Counted from the first letter of the stretch, positions 1-13,606 are shown. The stretch: 64,000 bases of DNA from Homalodisca vitripennis (GCF_021130785.1 NC_060215.1:121724501-121788500); one strand, 5' to 3'. The notes: a model not told the origin generated them from the letters alone. Made by a program: numbers and translations.

Positions 1-415
1 GTTTGACATCACAGTAACGTCATCCGCTTTAAATAATGGAATGACTTTGGCAATCTTGAAAACATCAGGAAATTTGCCTGTACGTATACTTCAATTAACT
101 ATGTGATGAAGCGGAATGCAGAGGAATTGATAATTAATTATCAATCAAGAGGGACGCGGATATACAATAATACCCCGGAGCTGAGCCAACACGCATGCTA
201 GTAACGTACCGGTGAAGTTCTGTCTCAGTGATAGTGTGAATTGTGAATTCCGTGTTAACCGTATGGTCATTGTCATCCAACATGACAAAAACCAATAAAC
301 GACAAGTCTTAGCGTGTGTTGTTACTGTTTTGACGACAGGTGGACCGCTCGAGTCAATAGCCCGAGCTATATTGTAACCTACTTGTGCAAAATAATTATT
401 AAATGGGGAAACTGT
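1..415 (-). pseudogene. CR1-like LINE ORF2 fragment (start of reverse transcriptase), cut by the window edge
   Basis: Read on the minus strand, this stretch matches the segment just before and at the start of the reverse transcriptase domain of CR1/Jockey-type LINEs. About positions 90 to 35 give the block FPDVFKIAKVIPLFK, which is the usual 'P..lK.a.ViPlfKkg' motif of this reverse transcriptase. About 250 to 180 give TIHTITETELHRYVT followed by a GSAPGY-like 'ksSG.D' segment. Stops and at least one frameshift separate the two blocks, so the copy is dead. The catalytic YxDD region would lie beyond position 1 and is not in the window. It lies downstream, on the same strand, of the ORF1 at 598-2342 and is probably part of the same element, but the endonuclease domain expected between them is absent. 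Family assignment is by motif only. Confidence 0.6.
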
Positions 416-597
416 TTTTTTTATTCACCCTCCCAGATAATTCATTAATACCAAATTGTAAAATTAAGACTTAATATTAATAGAATAGCATAATTCACCA
501 GAGTATGAAACTAATAAAATTAAATCTCTTTTCTCAATAAACAGATGAAACACACACACAAAAAAGAAATCAAAACAGAAAAAGGGCGCTGATGAAC

Positions 598-2342
598 TCA
601 CTGAAGTTTGTCAAGATCCGCTTGTAAGGTGATTGTGATGGCGTCGTCCTCCTCACACTTACGAAAGAAAATGTTTCCCTCCTCGCTGCCACAAAAACTT
701 GAATCCTTTGTTCTTCTTAAGTTCTCTTGCATTGGCGAAAAGGATTCTTCTGGCGCGGGTCAGGGATTCATTTATGAAGACCGGCCTGTCCATCGCCATC
801 CCCATATGGCGAGTAGAAAAGCCGCGTTTTTCACGCTTCTTCTGCATCAAGGCTTCTTTGTCTATACGACGTACAAACCTCACCACAATGCCAGCTGGTT
901 TAGTGGAATCGGTTTTATATTTAAGTCTGTGGCAAGCATCGATCATAGTGTACCATAGTTCAAATTCATTTATGCTGAATCGCGGTAGGAAGTAGGCTCT
1001 TATTAACTAGACGCGGTGCGTGGACATTTTTTTTTGTTCAGTTGGACCGGCAATCAGCTGATCGGTCAGTGACGTATCGGGTGATGCGTTCCTCCCGGCT
1101 CGCTGGTCAGTTCGAGTCTTGAAGCCACGACGACAAGGTCCTGTTGAGAATCGCAGCTCTTCCTCTAACCCTATAGTGTGGGATTTAGAGTAATTCCATT
1201 TTTTTATCGCGTGTAAATTTAATTCAAGTTTTTTAATTTTTTCTTCAGTGCGTATTAAATCCCTATCAGCCTCCGTAATCTTCAAAGTAGTAAGTCCCGT
1301 ACCAGCGTTTAGTTAATATCTTTGATTTTTTATACTGTTGTAATTAAAATTTCTAAAGTTTCCCATCTTTCAGAGTCTGAGAATTAATTACATTTTTTGA
1401 AGTATTGTGAATTAAATTTTGGTCATAAAGTTAATATCAAGTTTTTGTGTTATATTGATTTTGAGTATTTTGAGAAGAGAACTTTTATTTTATTTTGTTA
1501 ATTTAAACCATTTTTTGAGAAGTATAAATTTTTAGTTTCATTTTAATTTAATTCTTTTTTAATCAGACTCTTAATTAGATTTGTTCGATTGTGTGAAGTT
1601 TTGAAGAAAATCGAATCAAAAGTTTGTAAACTTTGTTAATTTTTTTTGGTAAACTTGAAATTCGGAATAAAACCAAGTATTTCCGAAAAGTTTGTTTAAT
1701 TTATAAAGTATTAGCTCCATATAAATTTAAAATATGTGCTATAAAAACGGTACAATAGAACTATCGATTGCGTAGCCTAGTCCTGATCCAACCTTTTTAA
1801 TTAGCTCAGTTGTTTGCTCTTGAGATTCCCGCCTCGATTCCTCAGGGATGCCTTGAATTCAATAGTGTTTCTTCGGGAGTACTGTTCCGCCTCTTCGAGC
1901 CTCACTTCGAGTGTAGAAACCTTCTTTTTAAGCATTCTGTTTTAGTTGCTAGTTCTTCGTATTTATTCAGTATTTCCTCCATCCTCGAGGTTTGTGCATT
2001 CACGGCGGCGGTATTTTTCTCCAGTGTCTCTGATAGGGCTTCGTGCGATTTATTAAAATCAGCAACGATCTTGGCTTGTTCTGCTCTCATCTCACGCAGA
2101 ACCTTCATTACATCGTCGATTTTTAGCTCAGCCGCGGCCGCTTGTGACTCCAGTCTCATACTCTTCCGTCTTCTTGACTGACACGGCTCACACCTCCACG
2201 TAACGTTCTCAGATAATAAAGTGTCTATGTCCACTTTACTCATCTTTACACATTGGCGGTGAAAGATACGTGAGCAGTCTTCACATTTAATTTTTATTTG
2301 ATTGGCACCAAGTTTCTTCGAGCACATACCGCACGACGACAT
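598..2342 (-). pseudogene. CR1-like LINE ORF1: PHD finger, coiled coil and C-terminal domain, with an internal insertion
   Basis: ORF1 proteins of CR1-like LINEs bind element RNA, and some carry a PHD zinc finger. The ATG at 2342-2340 opens a C4HC3 PHD finger: C4, C7, C20, C23, H28, C31, W49, C51 and C54 are all present. An acidic/lysine-rich predicted coiled coil (about residues 65-150) follows until the frame breaks near 1902. The C-terminal domain resumes at about 955-659 with VVRFVRRIDKEALMQKKREK, DRPVFINESL and FKFLWQRGGK, the conserved insect ORF1 tail that resembles the baculovirus FP protein C-terminus. A frameshift near 658 leads to a terminal stop at 600-598. The intact domain-to-domain linker should be about 200 bp but spans about 950 bp here, so something was inserted between 950 and 1900. 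The orientation matches the reverse transcriptase piece at 1-415. Confidence 0.75.
1000..1890. other. Unexplained sequence interrupting the LINE ORF1
   Basis: This AT-rich block separates the coiled-coil and C-terminal parts of the ORF1 pseudogene. It contains a 92-codon minus-strand frame (1285-1007) rich in Lys/Glu at its start and basic at its end, which I do not recognise, and a nearly pure AT stretch at 1300-1760. I could not find clear inverted ends or a target-site duplication, so the nature of the insertion is open. Confidence 0.35.
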
Positions 2343-2369
2343 TTTATATAAATAAAAAACTATTGACAA

Positions 2370-2795
2370 CAATATGGTAAATCTAGGTGGGAGTAGTGCT
2401 CACTGAGCGCGGCAGTAAAGTCGTCTAGATCGTTATCATGAGTTCTATACACCGCCAATAGGTTGAATTGTTTGTTGCTATAAGTAAAGTCGCACAGTTG
2501 GCCATGCACACCGCCCAACACCGTCTCTTGCACACTCACACCACAAACACACTCTCTCACATACACTAAGACATCATCATTCCGATTGGCACCTCTCGAG
2601 GTTTTGTACAACTTATATTCCTCAAGCTCAATCCCCACCCCATTTCCATCAAGCCATGTTTCACTTAAAACAATTATATCCCAAAACACTTTAATGGCTT
2701 CCAAATAAACTAATAAGCTGTCGAAGTTTTTACCACAGCTTCTTATATTAAATGCAATATATTAAACTCTCCGATATGAAATTCGTGAAACGAGT
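2370..2795 (-). pseudogene. LINE ORF2 endonuclease (EEP) fragment
   Basis: This is part of the apurinic-type endonuclease domain with which CR1/Jockey LINEs nick target DNA. Read on the minus strand, a frame covering about 2755-2705 gives FNIRSCGKNFDSLLVYLE, the typical 'hfNiRSl..n.d.l..yL' start. It continues as DIIVLSETWLDGN, containing the endonuclease signature 'vlsETWL', then a G-rich strand and FNLLAVYRTHDNDLDDF. A frameshift sits just upstream of the first block. The copy ends abruptly in SHLDLP, before the GDFN and SDH catalytic motifs. Only about 27 bp separate its end from the ATG of the PHD-type ORF1, so this is either the stump of an older element into which the ORF1 copy inserted, or a rearrangement. 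Confidence 0.7.
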
Positions 2796-2799
2796 TATG

Positions 2800-4735
2800 A
2801 CTGAGTATGTTATTTATAGAAACACTGCTAATTCTTCTATAACCGTCAATTAATTTATTATCTTCGTTCATGAGTGGGAATATCCGAACCCATCCAAGTA
2901 AATGAAAAGATAAAACAAAAAAAAATATTAAAATTTGCTTAAATACGCTTGTTTGAGCTACCACCCTACGTAACGACGCCCCTTAAATTATTATAGTACT
3001 CATTCTCACACTCTGATATACAAAATTGAAAGTATTATAAACTATTTCCTTATAAATTTCGTTATCTTTGACAAATAGGCCCCTACTATATCTCCTTAGT
3101 ACAATGGCATGATTATTATGTATGGATAAATCGTGCCTAAGACATCTTGAATAAAAGAAACTTACACCTCATTAACCGGAATTAAAGTATGCATACTATG
3201 AATAGATTATAAAATAAAATTTTTAATAATAATAAAACAATGATTTCTGGCTTTAAAAGACATTATGCATATATAAAAATACACTCAAAAATGTATTAGC
3301 CTATATAAAAAACTATTTCGATTCAAGGAATCGATGGATGACTCGAACGATCCATCTATATCTGCTATGTTTTTTCTATTTCAGACAGTTTAGAGTTCAA
3401 AGTTTCATTTATTTTTTATTCAAAATCGCGGAGTTTTCAATTAAGAGTTGTACTAAAATCGCTTCTGAGGTCAGTTATAGCTCGGAGAATACTAAACTTA
3501 AACCCATCTTCAGAATCAATACTATTTATAGATGCGGCCCCTTTACACTTTTAACAGCGGAAATTTGTTCGTCTAGTCAGTTTTCTTGAAAGTTCCAAAC
3601 TAGTACAGTTCGAGGACTTAAGCTGTGCGCGTGACCTTGAGTGTGTGGTGATAGGCGGGAGGGGTGGTGGGGTAGCATTATGCGCTGCGTCCCGAAAACA
3701 TTTTCTGTGACACATAGATAAAACCCTCCTTTCAGGAATCGTATTGGCCCAAATAACTCATCACACTCGCTAAAACCAGTCTGTTTTGTGACAGCGCTGA
3801 TTGTGGTGGAATTAAAAAATAAGAGAATACCAAATAATAGTAATAATAGGACTTATCCTTGTTTTTCAGTTGTTATAGTGTTGTTTAATGTGTTTTTGAA
3901 AATAAACGTATTTGTCAATACTAATCTGCAAATCGAAATCGTGAGTTTAAAGTCGTTAAAAGAGAATGTCGCGCCTTCATCTCAGCGGCTAGCACGTACA
4001 CGCAACCCGCCACACAGATAGCGTTTATTTGTTGAAAGGGTAGTATTAGGGCCCTACGAGCACAGCTAAATTCCTCCAACTGTACATTTCGCGTGAAACA
4101 CACTTGCACATTCAATACATAACTGAGTCATTATCTGAAGTTGCGTTATTACACGTTGCACACATACCTGACATAGCGCCTCAACAATGAAGTGCGATTG
4201 AAATAGAAGCCTAAACACACCCTTCTGGAACCCACGCAATAAGAGACAAAAAGGTCTATTCCAGCGGCAATAAAAAATAGGCTGTAGTTTTAAGCGTTCT
4301 TTTAAGTGTTTAGAAAAATGGAGACACCTTTTAATCCGGACAATCCGCAAAAGAAAACGAGATAATCAAGTGAAATCAGAAATTAAGCTGCAACTACATT
4401 TAAGAAACTATATAACATACTACATGTTGTTTCTTGCCTGTAATAACTGGTTAGTATGAATAAAAGTTATCAAATCTTTTATGAATTTTCACCAAAAAAT
4501 AACTAGTTTGTTGTATTTAAATGCTCTTCTTTCACAGTATATTCAGAAAGTTCAAAGAAATACTCAACGTAACAGCCTTTGTCAGTTAGATGGATAATTA
4601 TCTTTAAATAGCCAAGCTAACATGTCACCCCCCCCAAGGTCAAGGCATATTTATTAATTGTATTTAATGAAAAGTAAACACACTCTGCTACTGTAGAAAG
4701 AAAGTAAAAAACGAGTACTAAATCGTGTTTTTCTT
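2800..4735. other. AT-rich sequence with nothing recognised
   Basis: I see no coding motif, RNA gene or clear repeat here. There is a short GC-richer patch at 3600-3720 containing a G-rich run. Small frames of 60-95 codons occur on both strands but show no domain signatures or convincing splice context. Confidence 0.5.
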
Positions 4736-4739
4736 TTGT

Positions 4740-5190
4740 TCAATAAAATTCCAACACGGTCGGGCTGATTTGTCACTGGCCCAGGTACGATCTTTTGAAT
4801 ATCCTTTTCCTGTTATAGGTAAAAGTTCTGATACTACTAAACACATTAGTAAAATGTGGGTACTAAAGTGTGGTATAAGTGCATTTTATGAAATTTCTTC
4901 ATGGCCGGGGTGACATATCACTGGCCCGGACACTTAAGTTTTTTTGACAACTTTTTACTACGTTAGTTATAAATGCTGATATTTCTGTAGAAATTAGTAA
5001 CATATGGGCACTAAAGTAAGGTATAATGTATTTTATGAAATTCCTACATGGCCGGGCTGACATATCGCCGGGCCGGACAATAAGTTTTTGTTAATGACTT
5101 GTTAGTAGTTTGAGTACAAATGTGTTACTCATTTTAACATTAGTAAAAAATGAATATTTAATCGCGTTTTATTTTTTTTAATTGAAACTC
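4740..5190. repeat. Degenerate ~147-bp tandem repeat, three units
   Basis: Units begin near 4755, 4900 and 5047 (periods 145 and 147). Each carries ATTTTATGAAATT-like sequence followed by CATGGCCGGG, CTGACATATC and a GGCCCGG-like block. The first unit is the most diverged. The function is unknown; it could be the subterminal repeat of an unidentified transposon. Confidence 0.7.
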
Positions 5191-6533
<1,343 letters not shown>

Positions 6534-6919
6534 GTAACATAAACAGCTCAGTATATGGTTAAATCTTTCTTAGAACAGAATGCTTGTTTCAGTTCTTTTC
6601 TGAGCTAAATCTGAAAAAGAATGAATAAAATTAAACGCCATTACATCTTCTAATCAAAGCATAGCAGAACCTTGTATATTTGTGGACAATGTACTTATCT
6701 CAATGAAAGACTCCACTGCATTCTTGGGAATGCAACTTATATAAGGTTTTACCTGAAGTTACCACGTTGACAAACTCTGCTAAAAGGTAACATCAAACAT
6801 TCACGCTTTGCTTTTTTATGTACTCTTCTGAACTCTTAAGAATGGCATATTTTTACCCTATTATTGTCCTCATATGTCATAAGGAATTCGAGGAAGCTGA
6901 TCCTAACAACAATAATTAA

Positions 6920-7275
6920 GAGTTGTTTGGATTTCAAAATAAATCCATCAGAATAGTTTCAAGACTAGATTTCAGAGAGCTGTGTATAAATGCATTCTGG
7001 AAACTCAGATTGCTGACTACTCTAGTTCTATATTCACGAGTAACTGTTTCTCAAAGTATATAAAGGAACTGGGTAGGGGCAACTAACAACTGTCAACATA
7101 AAACAGTTTCTGCACAGCTCCTAAAAATCACTGTGTCAGACTAATCAACGGGTTTTGTAAAACGCATACAACATTAAAAATTTTACTCAATTTAAACATT
7201 GTTTAAAACGTTTTAGTGTCAAGTGAGTTGTATTCTGTAGATGCGTTTCCGATACGCCGCTCCTGGGATAATTAT
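6920..7275 (+). pseudogene. CR1/Jockey-type LINE reverse transcriptase C-terminal fragment
   Basis: A 47-codon frame starting at 6920 reads ELFGFQNKSIRIVSRLDFRE, then CINAFWKLRLLTTLVLYSRV, ending at the TAA at 7061. This matches the conserved region after the catalytic core ('lQkkavRii...r.sCr..F..l.iLtlp.lYi.e'). After decayed sequence, 7231-7275 reads YSVDAFPIRRSWDN, the conserved extreme C-terminus ('FYSvdEF...swdn'). The same ending, YSVDEFMLRRWD, occurs in the copy at about 60518-60560, so the two belong to one lineage. No 5' part is present; 5' truncation is usual for LINE copies. Confidence 0.7.
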
Positions 7276-10200
7276 TTTACAGGCAATCCAGATCCGATAT
7301 TAATAGACGAATGAGTCCCCCTATTAAGGGTTTTTTATAGACTGATAAACATATATCTGATATATACTATAATTATGATTGTCAATGCTATTATTATTAT
7401 AACCCTGTCAATGACCACATGTGTCCAACAACGTGTACAAGTACACGATGTGCGATACAATACTACAGTGTCGTGCTCGTATCGTCGACGGCCGCTGGCT
7501 CTTCCAATATCAGTCCACAAATTATGTCATTGTTAGGATGTGTAGGCTTTCTTAACAGGCTATTTAACCTAATACAGATTACCCAGAATACTATATACCT
7601 ATTTAGTGCATAGTGCGAGTGTTCCGAAACTATACTTGTTTCTTAGTTCTGAACTAAAATTTGTTCCTTTCAAATGTTTTACTATACTCAGTGTTTCTTA
7701 CATTGTCAGATATATCATGATAGCTAAAATGCCACAACAAGCAGATTAGAATTTTGTGAGATTTAAATAACAAGCTGACAAATATTATGACGTTAATTAA
7801 CTAATCACTTATACTGTCTGTGGTAATAACCAAATTCTTGTGTAACAGCAATTTTGATTTGGTGTGAAAACCCCATTTTATATATTACAAAAATATTAAT
7901 AAACGACTTTGACCCTTAATTGTAAGCATAATTTTAAATTTTGTTTTATTACAAACATATAGATCTACTTTCGGTTCGTTCCCATACTAACGTATATTAT
8001 CATAGTTGTAGTCAAGTACTCACATTGAGTTATTTTGAAAATCAGAGCATGTATTGAAAATCATTCGAAGATAAAGGCATTTTTGTCATTTCAGAACTGA
8101 GGAAATTGCAAATATTATAGATTTTTTTTTACCAATATACACGCACACAATCCCACAAGTTACGTGTTGGAAGCTTACACACTTAATATTAGAGGAGGAG
8201 CAGCCCCGCTTAATAATGCAGTTGGATCCAGCAGTAGCGCTATGGTTCCAGCTATGAGGGGCGATACGGTAAAGTGCACTATCATTAAAACCAGTAGAGA
8301 AATTCAAAAATATTAGTATTCTATAATGTACTTTTTTTGCTTAGTTTGGCAGTAGAAATGCATTAATTATACAGTCCTTTACAAAATTAAATAGAAGAAA
8401 GAATCATCAGCTATAACACTTGTTACACACACAAATACCACAGACTACATGTTCTCACATCAGTTCTGAGCGTAAAATATGTATATATACTAAACTGAAA
8501 ATCGAACAAGTATCACGAAACTCTTCACATTTTTCTTCAATAGCAGCTACGCTACAGTAGATACAACTTGAGCGCTTGACGATATTTGGCTATATTTATT
8601 GTTGTGGATGAGTTACGAAGATTTTACTATTTATATCGTACTTCTTAATGAGATTTTATATTGCCCACATTAAATTATATATTGCATAGAGTATAAAAAT
8701 AGTTTTTTGTATTCTTACCATCCTAGACAAAATTTTAACAATAAAATGATTGATTTGATTAATTTATATTTTAATCTATTTTTTAATACATTATATTTCT
8801 GTTTTGCCAATTCAACAAAATTAGCAAAAAGGTTGCTAAAAGAACATTAATTTAATTAATAAACTTAAACAAACTAACCACCTGTATTTAAGATGAGAAC
8901 TCATGCGGAATCATGTTATTTGTAGGATTTAAATTTGGAACGGGAGATCAGTGGATAATTTGTATTCTAGCTCAATTATAAACCGTTATTTACTACAAAA
9001 TATACGCTTTTAACTACATTGATTACTAATTACATACAATTTCGTCCAAATTTTAAACATAAAAAACTGTTAGTAAGAAATACTCGGTATAATTTTTTTC
9101 AATTACCGGTAGGGCTGGTAACTGTAGTCAGTTTACAGTTAAAATTTAGTTCTGTCGAGTGAAGACTTAGGTTTAAGTTAACCATTGAAATTAGTTATTT
9201 CATATGATAATAATTGTACAAAGATTATTATTGATTTAGAATATAGTAGTAGAATTGTACCATTCACATTCCTAGGCAACTGTTGAAAACTGAAACAATT
9301 TATCAGTACTCAGAGTCTAATTTTATTTGCAAATGATAAAACTGAGAATGTGGTTGCTTTGGCAGAATTGGTACATGTAAAGATAATTGAGTCCCTTCAG
9401 TAAACTTCCACAGCTATATTCACGAATACCATAAATCACAGTATTAGAATAAGAAATATGCTGTTGTTAACAATCAAATTTTTTAAGAAGGATTAAAATA
9501 GTTTAAATAGGGAATTGAGATTTTTCCAAAATTAATAATAGCTACGAGTATGTTGTTCTTGTGAATACGCTAATGCTTTATGCTTAAAATGAAATACTCC
9601 ATAAAAAATGATAAATAACGTGTTTTCAAAATTTATAACGTATAAATTAAATTTTAAAGTTATTTATTGGCATCGCCACTCATTATAGTATCAAATAGTA
9701 TCAAATGCTGCTAGTTTAAAAGCTAATGATAAAATATTTTAACTATAGCTTTTAAAGTTCAAAATTGTTCTGATGAGTCAAACCTGTGGAACAAGATTGT
9801 ATTCTGATATTAGGCCTGTATGTTTTAAAGTAAAAAAATTATATCTTACTAATAAATATATTTTATAATTTATTAGTTTAATCCACGGACCAAACATTGC
9901 TGTCACGCTTAACCCCATAAATATGTCTGGTTTGAACTATAGCAATGAGACTGGACATTACCATAAAAAGTAATTCAAATTAAAGGCGCTAAACATTTTT
10001 AATGGATGTTTGCATTTCTAAACACTTAGTCTTAGAGTCTAGAATATAGTAGGGATATCGATATAGATTCGTAGAATATTCTTTTACTATTCGAACATTA
10101 AAGATTTACCTCCCTGGTTGCCTATAATCAACCCAGCTGCAGACACTCGAGACTTGTTGAAATGAACTTGGAGCTAGCCATTAGTAGTCTTTGCAGTGCA

Positions 10201-10556
10201 TGAGTTTGGGCGCACGTGTTTTGTTAGTTTTTGTACCTGTAGACGACACGGATTGTAGAATCTGGACACGTTACTGTTTTTGTGCATTTAACAAGAGCAA
10301 TGAATATACATCCCCAAAGTGATTCTGCCACACATTCTAATCTTTTATAACAAAAAAAAAAAAAAATCCTTTACATAATATTTAGATTATTACAATTTCT
10401 ATAGTAGTACCTAATACAATCCAATTTATGTCATTACTTAAGTCAATACTTGTGTATGTTAAATTAATAGTATTAGGAACGTTATATAATAAGCAACATC
10501 AGAGGAGAACTATACTTTTCATTATTGTTTATGTGCCTATGTATTATTTATATACT
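7276..10556. other. AT-rich intergenic sequence; one weak exon-like spot
   Basis: Mostly featureless. At about 8080-8094 there is a good splice-acceptor look-alike (pyrimidine run ending TTTCAG), followed by about 160 bp open in one frame (TEEIANIIDFFLPIY...). Another frame and the opposite strand are also open there, so no gene can be called. A poly-A run lies at 10351-10366. Confidence 0.35.
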
Positions 10557-10735
10557 GACAGGGAAGGACTACGCTACACCACGTGTCACGTGACAGGCTC
10601 AATGAGGTTCAATACAAAATTAAAATTAAAGGTCATTATTGACTGTTTTACCGTACTGAGTGATATTCTATGGCATATCGTGCGGACAGACAGACAGACA
10701 GATATGAAAATATTCGGCCCCCCTTTGCTAAAAAT
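10557..10735 (-). repeat. Dispersed repeat family copy (the family related to the 142-bp satellite)
   Basis: Read on the minus strand it contains a TGTCTGTCCGCACGATAT block and, further on, CCTCATTGAGCCTGTCACGTGACACGTGGTGTAGCG. These match copies at 26.7, 32.1 and 63.1 kb and the 142-bp tandem units at 26.9-27.8 kb. There is no coding capacity; it is probably a non-autonomous mobile element whose type I cannot tell. Confidence 0.65.
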
Positions 10736-10877
10736 CAGCCAATGAACACAATTTTACCCTCACAACTTTCAATAACGGTTAGTGTAACCATTGAAATATA
10801 ACTTAGTGGAGAATTTAGATTTGTTTGTACTTTGGGTAGGAGCTCTGACCATCGGTGCACATTAAGTACTCAATATA

Positions 10878-11398
10878 CAGGGTGTCCAGCAACCATTCGA
10901 ACAAACTTTGCCACATTGTTCAGGAGGCCAAAACTAACAAATAATGCAATATAACAGGTGCCCTATTTCACTTCGTTTAGCGTCTGTCTCTCGGTATGTG
11001 TTTTTTGGGGAAAAAATTACTACTCAAAAACAACTTAAGGTACAGAATTCAAACTTAACAGTTATGTTAACCTAGTGTTAGTCCTTTTCAGTGAAAAAAA
11101 ATAAAACAAATATCTCATTGCATTTCAAAATGGCGGCCGTTCAAAATTTTCAAATTGTATTAGCTTTGAAACGGCTACTTTGACAACAAATTCACCAGGA
11201 TAACTTTTTAGCGTATTTTATTACAAATTCAACAATTTTTGATTCAAAAAGATTGAATAACAAATAACCGAGTTACAGCACCAAACGTAAAAACAGGTTA
11301 AATCCATGCATTGCAAGTACATACAACAATGTAGTGGATTTTTACGAATAAACGTTTTAAGGTTCTTTATTAAAATACTGAACAATTATTATAACCTA
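10878..11398 (+). repeat. Left terminal inverted repeat of the mariner-type element
   Basis: It pairs with about 13852-14378 over its whole length, apart from scattered substitutions and small indels. It contains a CAGACAGACAG-like run in the right arm's equivalent and a conserved AAATGGCGGCCG segment at about 11127-11140. Confidence 0.9.
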
Positions 11399-11540
11399 AA
11401 AAAAATATTACTGTCATTTTTGTTCCATTTACAGTAATCAATGTGTTACACACACACAAATAAAAAAGAAACAAACTATTCACAATGCTCTTAAAAAAAT
11501 TATGGTTGCCTGTAAAGTCGGTTTTACGGGCGAAGATTTT

Positions 11541-12311
11541 ACGTGACAACGTCTTTTTCTCGGTAGAATATTTATTGATATGAATATTATTAAATTGCAC
11601 AATAGGAACAAGGAATTGAATGAAAATAAGAATTGCACAAATTTTAACTATAGAAATATATTTTGTTTACTAAAACATTGTACATAATTTGAAATTAATT
11701 AAAATTTGTTATTGTAAATGGTAAAGTTGAATAAAACATTTACTAAAATTGGAATTTGAAATTCTTGCTAAACACAGTTAAATTCTAACTTCGCGCGTGG
11801 TGATTGGTCGGTTTAGTTCGTTTGTTTGGTCGCACTGTTATGACAGGTTAGAGGTTATAATTTGTTATTTTAAATGTTTGACTAGCAATACGCGCTGTTT
11901 CTTCTCAATCGACTGAATTACGATTGATTGCAGAGTGATTTAAACTAATAATTTACTTAACACTATCAACATTTGTCAATAGTATGACATAACCTATAAA
12001 CTCAGTTTCTCAACTTTTGTGTCAATCTAACAATTAATCAATCAATCATAGTTTACGATAATGAAATATCAGTGTACAATTATTTACCTTTATTGTTGTA
12101 GTTGTTGTAAATGACGAATCTAAGCACTCCACATTTTCACGAATAAACATAGTTATCTGCTTTATCCCGTGCGGCGGACCCACAGTTATCTGCTTTATCC
12201 CGTGCGGATCCCGTGCGGCGGACCCACTGGACGGGCATCGTAACGTTACCGGGCGTTACACTTTTTCATGAGTGACTCCGAGCCGCAACCTAATTTAAGA
12301 CGTTGTCACGT
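11541..12311. mobile_element. Possible non-autonomous element nested in the mariner-type transposon
   Basis: A perfect 14-bp inverted repeat, ACGTGACAACGTCT at 11541-11554 and AGACGTTGTCACGT at 12298-12311, bounds a segment whose right half is GC-rich and unlike its surroundings. Inside, a ~33-bp stretch (CAGTTATCTGCTTTATCCCG...) is duplicated at about 12149-12235. No target-site duplication is obvious, so this may instead be internal structure of the host element. Confidence 0.35.
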
Positions 12312-12538
12312 CAAAAACAATAGCATAATATTACATGAAAACAGCTGACCAACAATCAGCAACCAAATCAGGTGTTTTAAATGAAGAAAAACTAATAAAC
12401 AAACTATCAAGACATTGTTGATCAAGTCTATGTTTTAAACGTGATTGTCACTGTTTGAATGTTCTGTTCTTCTTTGTAATTCCTGTTAGTTTTTCCTGTT
12501 AATTTAAATTTCTTTTATTACTTTGTTTCTTGTACGAT

Positions 12539-13606
12539 ATGAACCGTTTTACTTTTGAAGAGTATGCTGATATTCACTTTGTGTACGGACTTGCTGGAGG
12601 CAATGCCAGATTAGCTAGCAGATTGTACAGAGAGCGCTTCCCAGATAGGCTGCACCCAGTTCATAGCGTCTTCAGTGCCGTTCATGTTCGTCTTAGGGAA
12701 ACTGGGCATTTGAAAAATAATGTTGTAGAACGGGTAAAATCCGTAAGGACTGTTGATTTTGAAGAAGAGGTTTTATTATTCGTAGAAGAAAACCCCTCCA
12801 CCAGCGTTCACGCTATTGCTCATAATTTGGATGTATGCAAAAGTTCTGTGTGGAAAGTGTTAAATGAAGAACGTTTGTGCTCTTACAGACATCAGAAAGT
12901 ATAAGCCTTAGAACCTGCAGATTTTCCTCTCAGGGTAGACTGCTCTCGTTGGTTCCTTCACAAATTAGTTGATGAACCCGATTTGTTAAGGTATGTTCTC
13001 TTTACTGACGAAGCGTCATTTACTCGAGATGGCATATTTAATAGCCGAAACAGCTATTTATGGGCTGAAGAGAACCCTCATGAAATTGTGCAACGTAAGT
13101 TTCAGCACAAATTTTCTGTCAATATCTGGGCTGGAATAGTAGACGGATATTTGATTGGGCCACACATTATACCAAACAGACTGAACGGACCTACTTATGA
13201 AGTTTTTTTGAGGGAAATCTTACCTGAGCTGTTGGAACATGTTCCCATTGAAACTAGACAAAGAATGTGGTTCCAACACGATGGAGCACCGGCCCACTTT
13301 TCCCTGATTGCTAGACAAAATTTGAATGAAGTGTATGGAGATCGTTGGATTTGACGTGGATGTCCCGTCCCTTGGCCTCCACGATCACCTGACCTCATAC
13401 CCATTGATTTTTACTTGTGGGGTCACATGAAGCAATTAGTGTATACTACTCCCATACAGAATGAAATGGATCTAGTAGCTAGAGTTGTTGAGGCTGCTGC
13501 AGTTATTCAAGACAGTAATCCTTTTAAAGGGGTGAGAGAATCGTGCTCACGACGCTTCAGAATCTGCAACGAGTTACAAGGACGCCACTTTGAGCAACGA
13601 TTATGA
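12539..13606 (+). pseudogene. Mariner-superfamily transposase (DUF4817-type N-terminus, DD41D), two in-frame stops
   Basis: A transposase would cut the element out and paste it at TA sites. The first ATG is 12539; one frame of 355 codons runs unbroken by indels to a TGA at 13604, with two internal stops (TAA at 12902, TGA at 13352). The N-terminus (EEYADIHFVYGLAGGNARLA) is the helix-turn-helix region common in insect mariner-like proteins. Catalytic residues are all present: D157 in FTDEASF, D248 in FQHDGAPAHF and D290 in SPDLIPIDFYLWG. The spacing between the second and third is 41 residues, i.e. a DD41D signature rather than the DD34D of classical mariner. Because only point stops break it, inactivation is recent. 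The TGA replaces a codon in the conserved RG-rich stretch before WPPRSPDL. Confidence 0.9.

Noticed and set aside
608..995. Two overlapping plus-strand frames
   Set aside because: They are shadows of the LINE ORF1 C-terminal domain, which is on the minus strand and has conserved motifs.
8086..8307. Exon after the TTTCAG acceptor near 8094
   Set aside because: Three frames over both strands look equally open and no donor fits any of them clearly.
13195..13404. 69-codon minus-strand frame
   Set aside because: Shadow of the mariner-type transposase on the plus strand.
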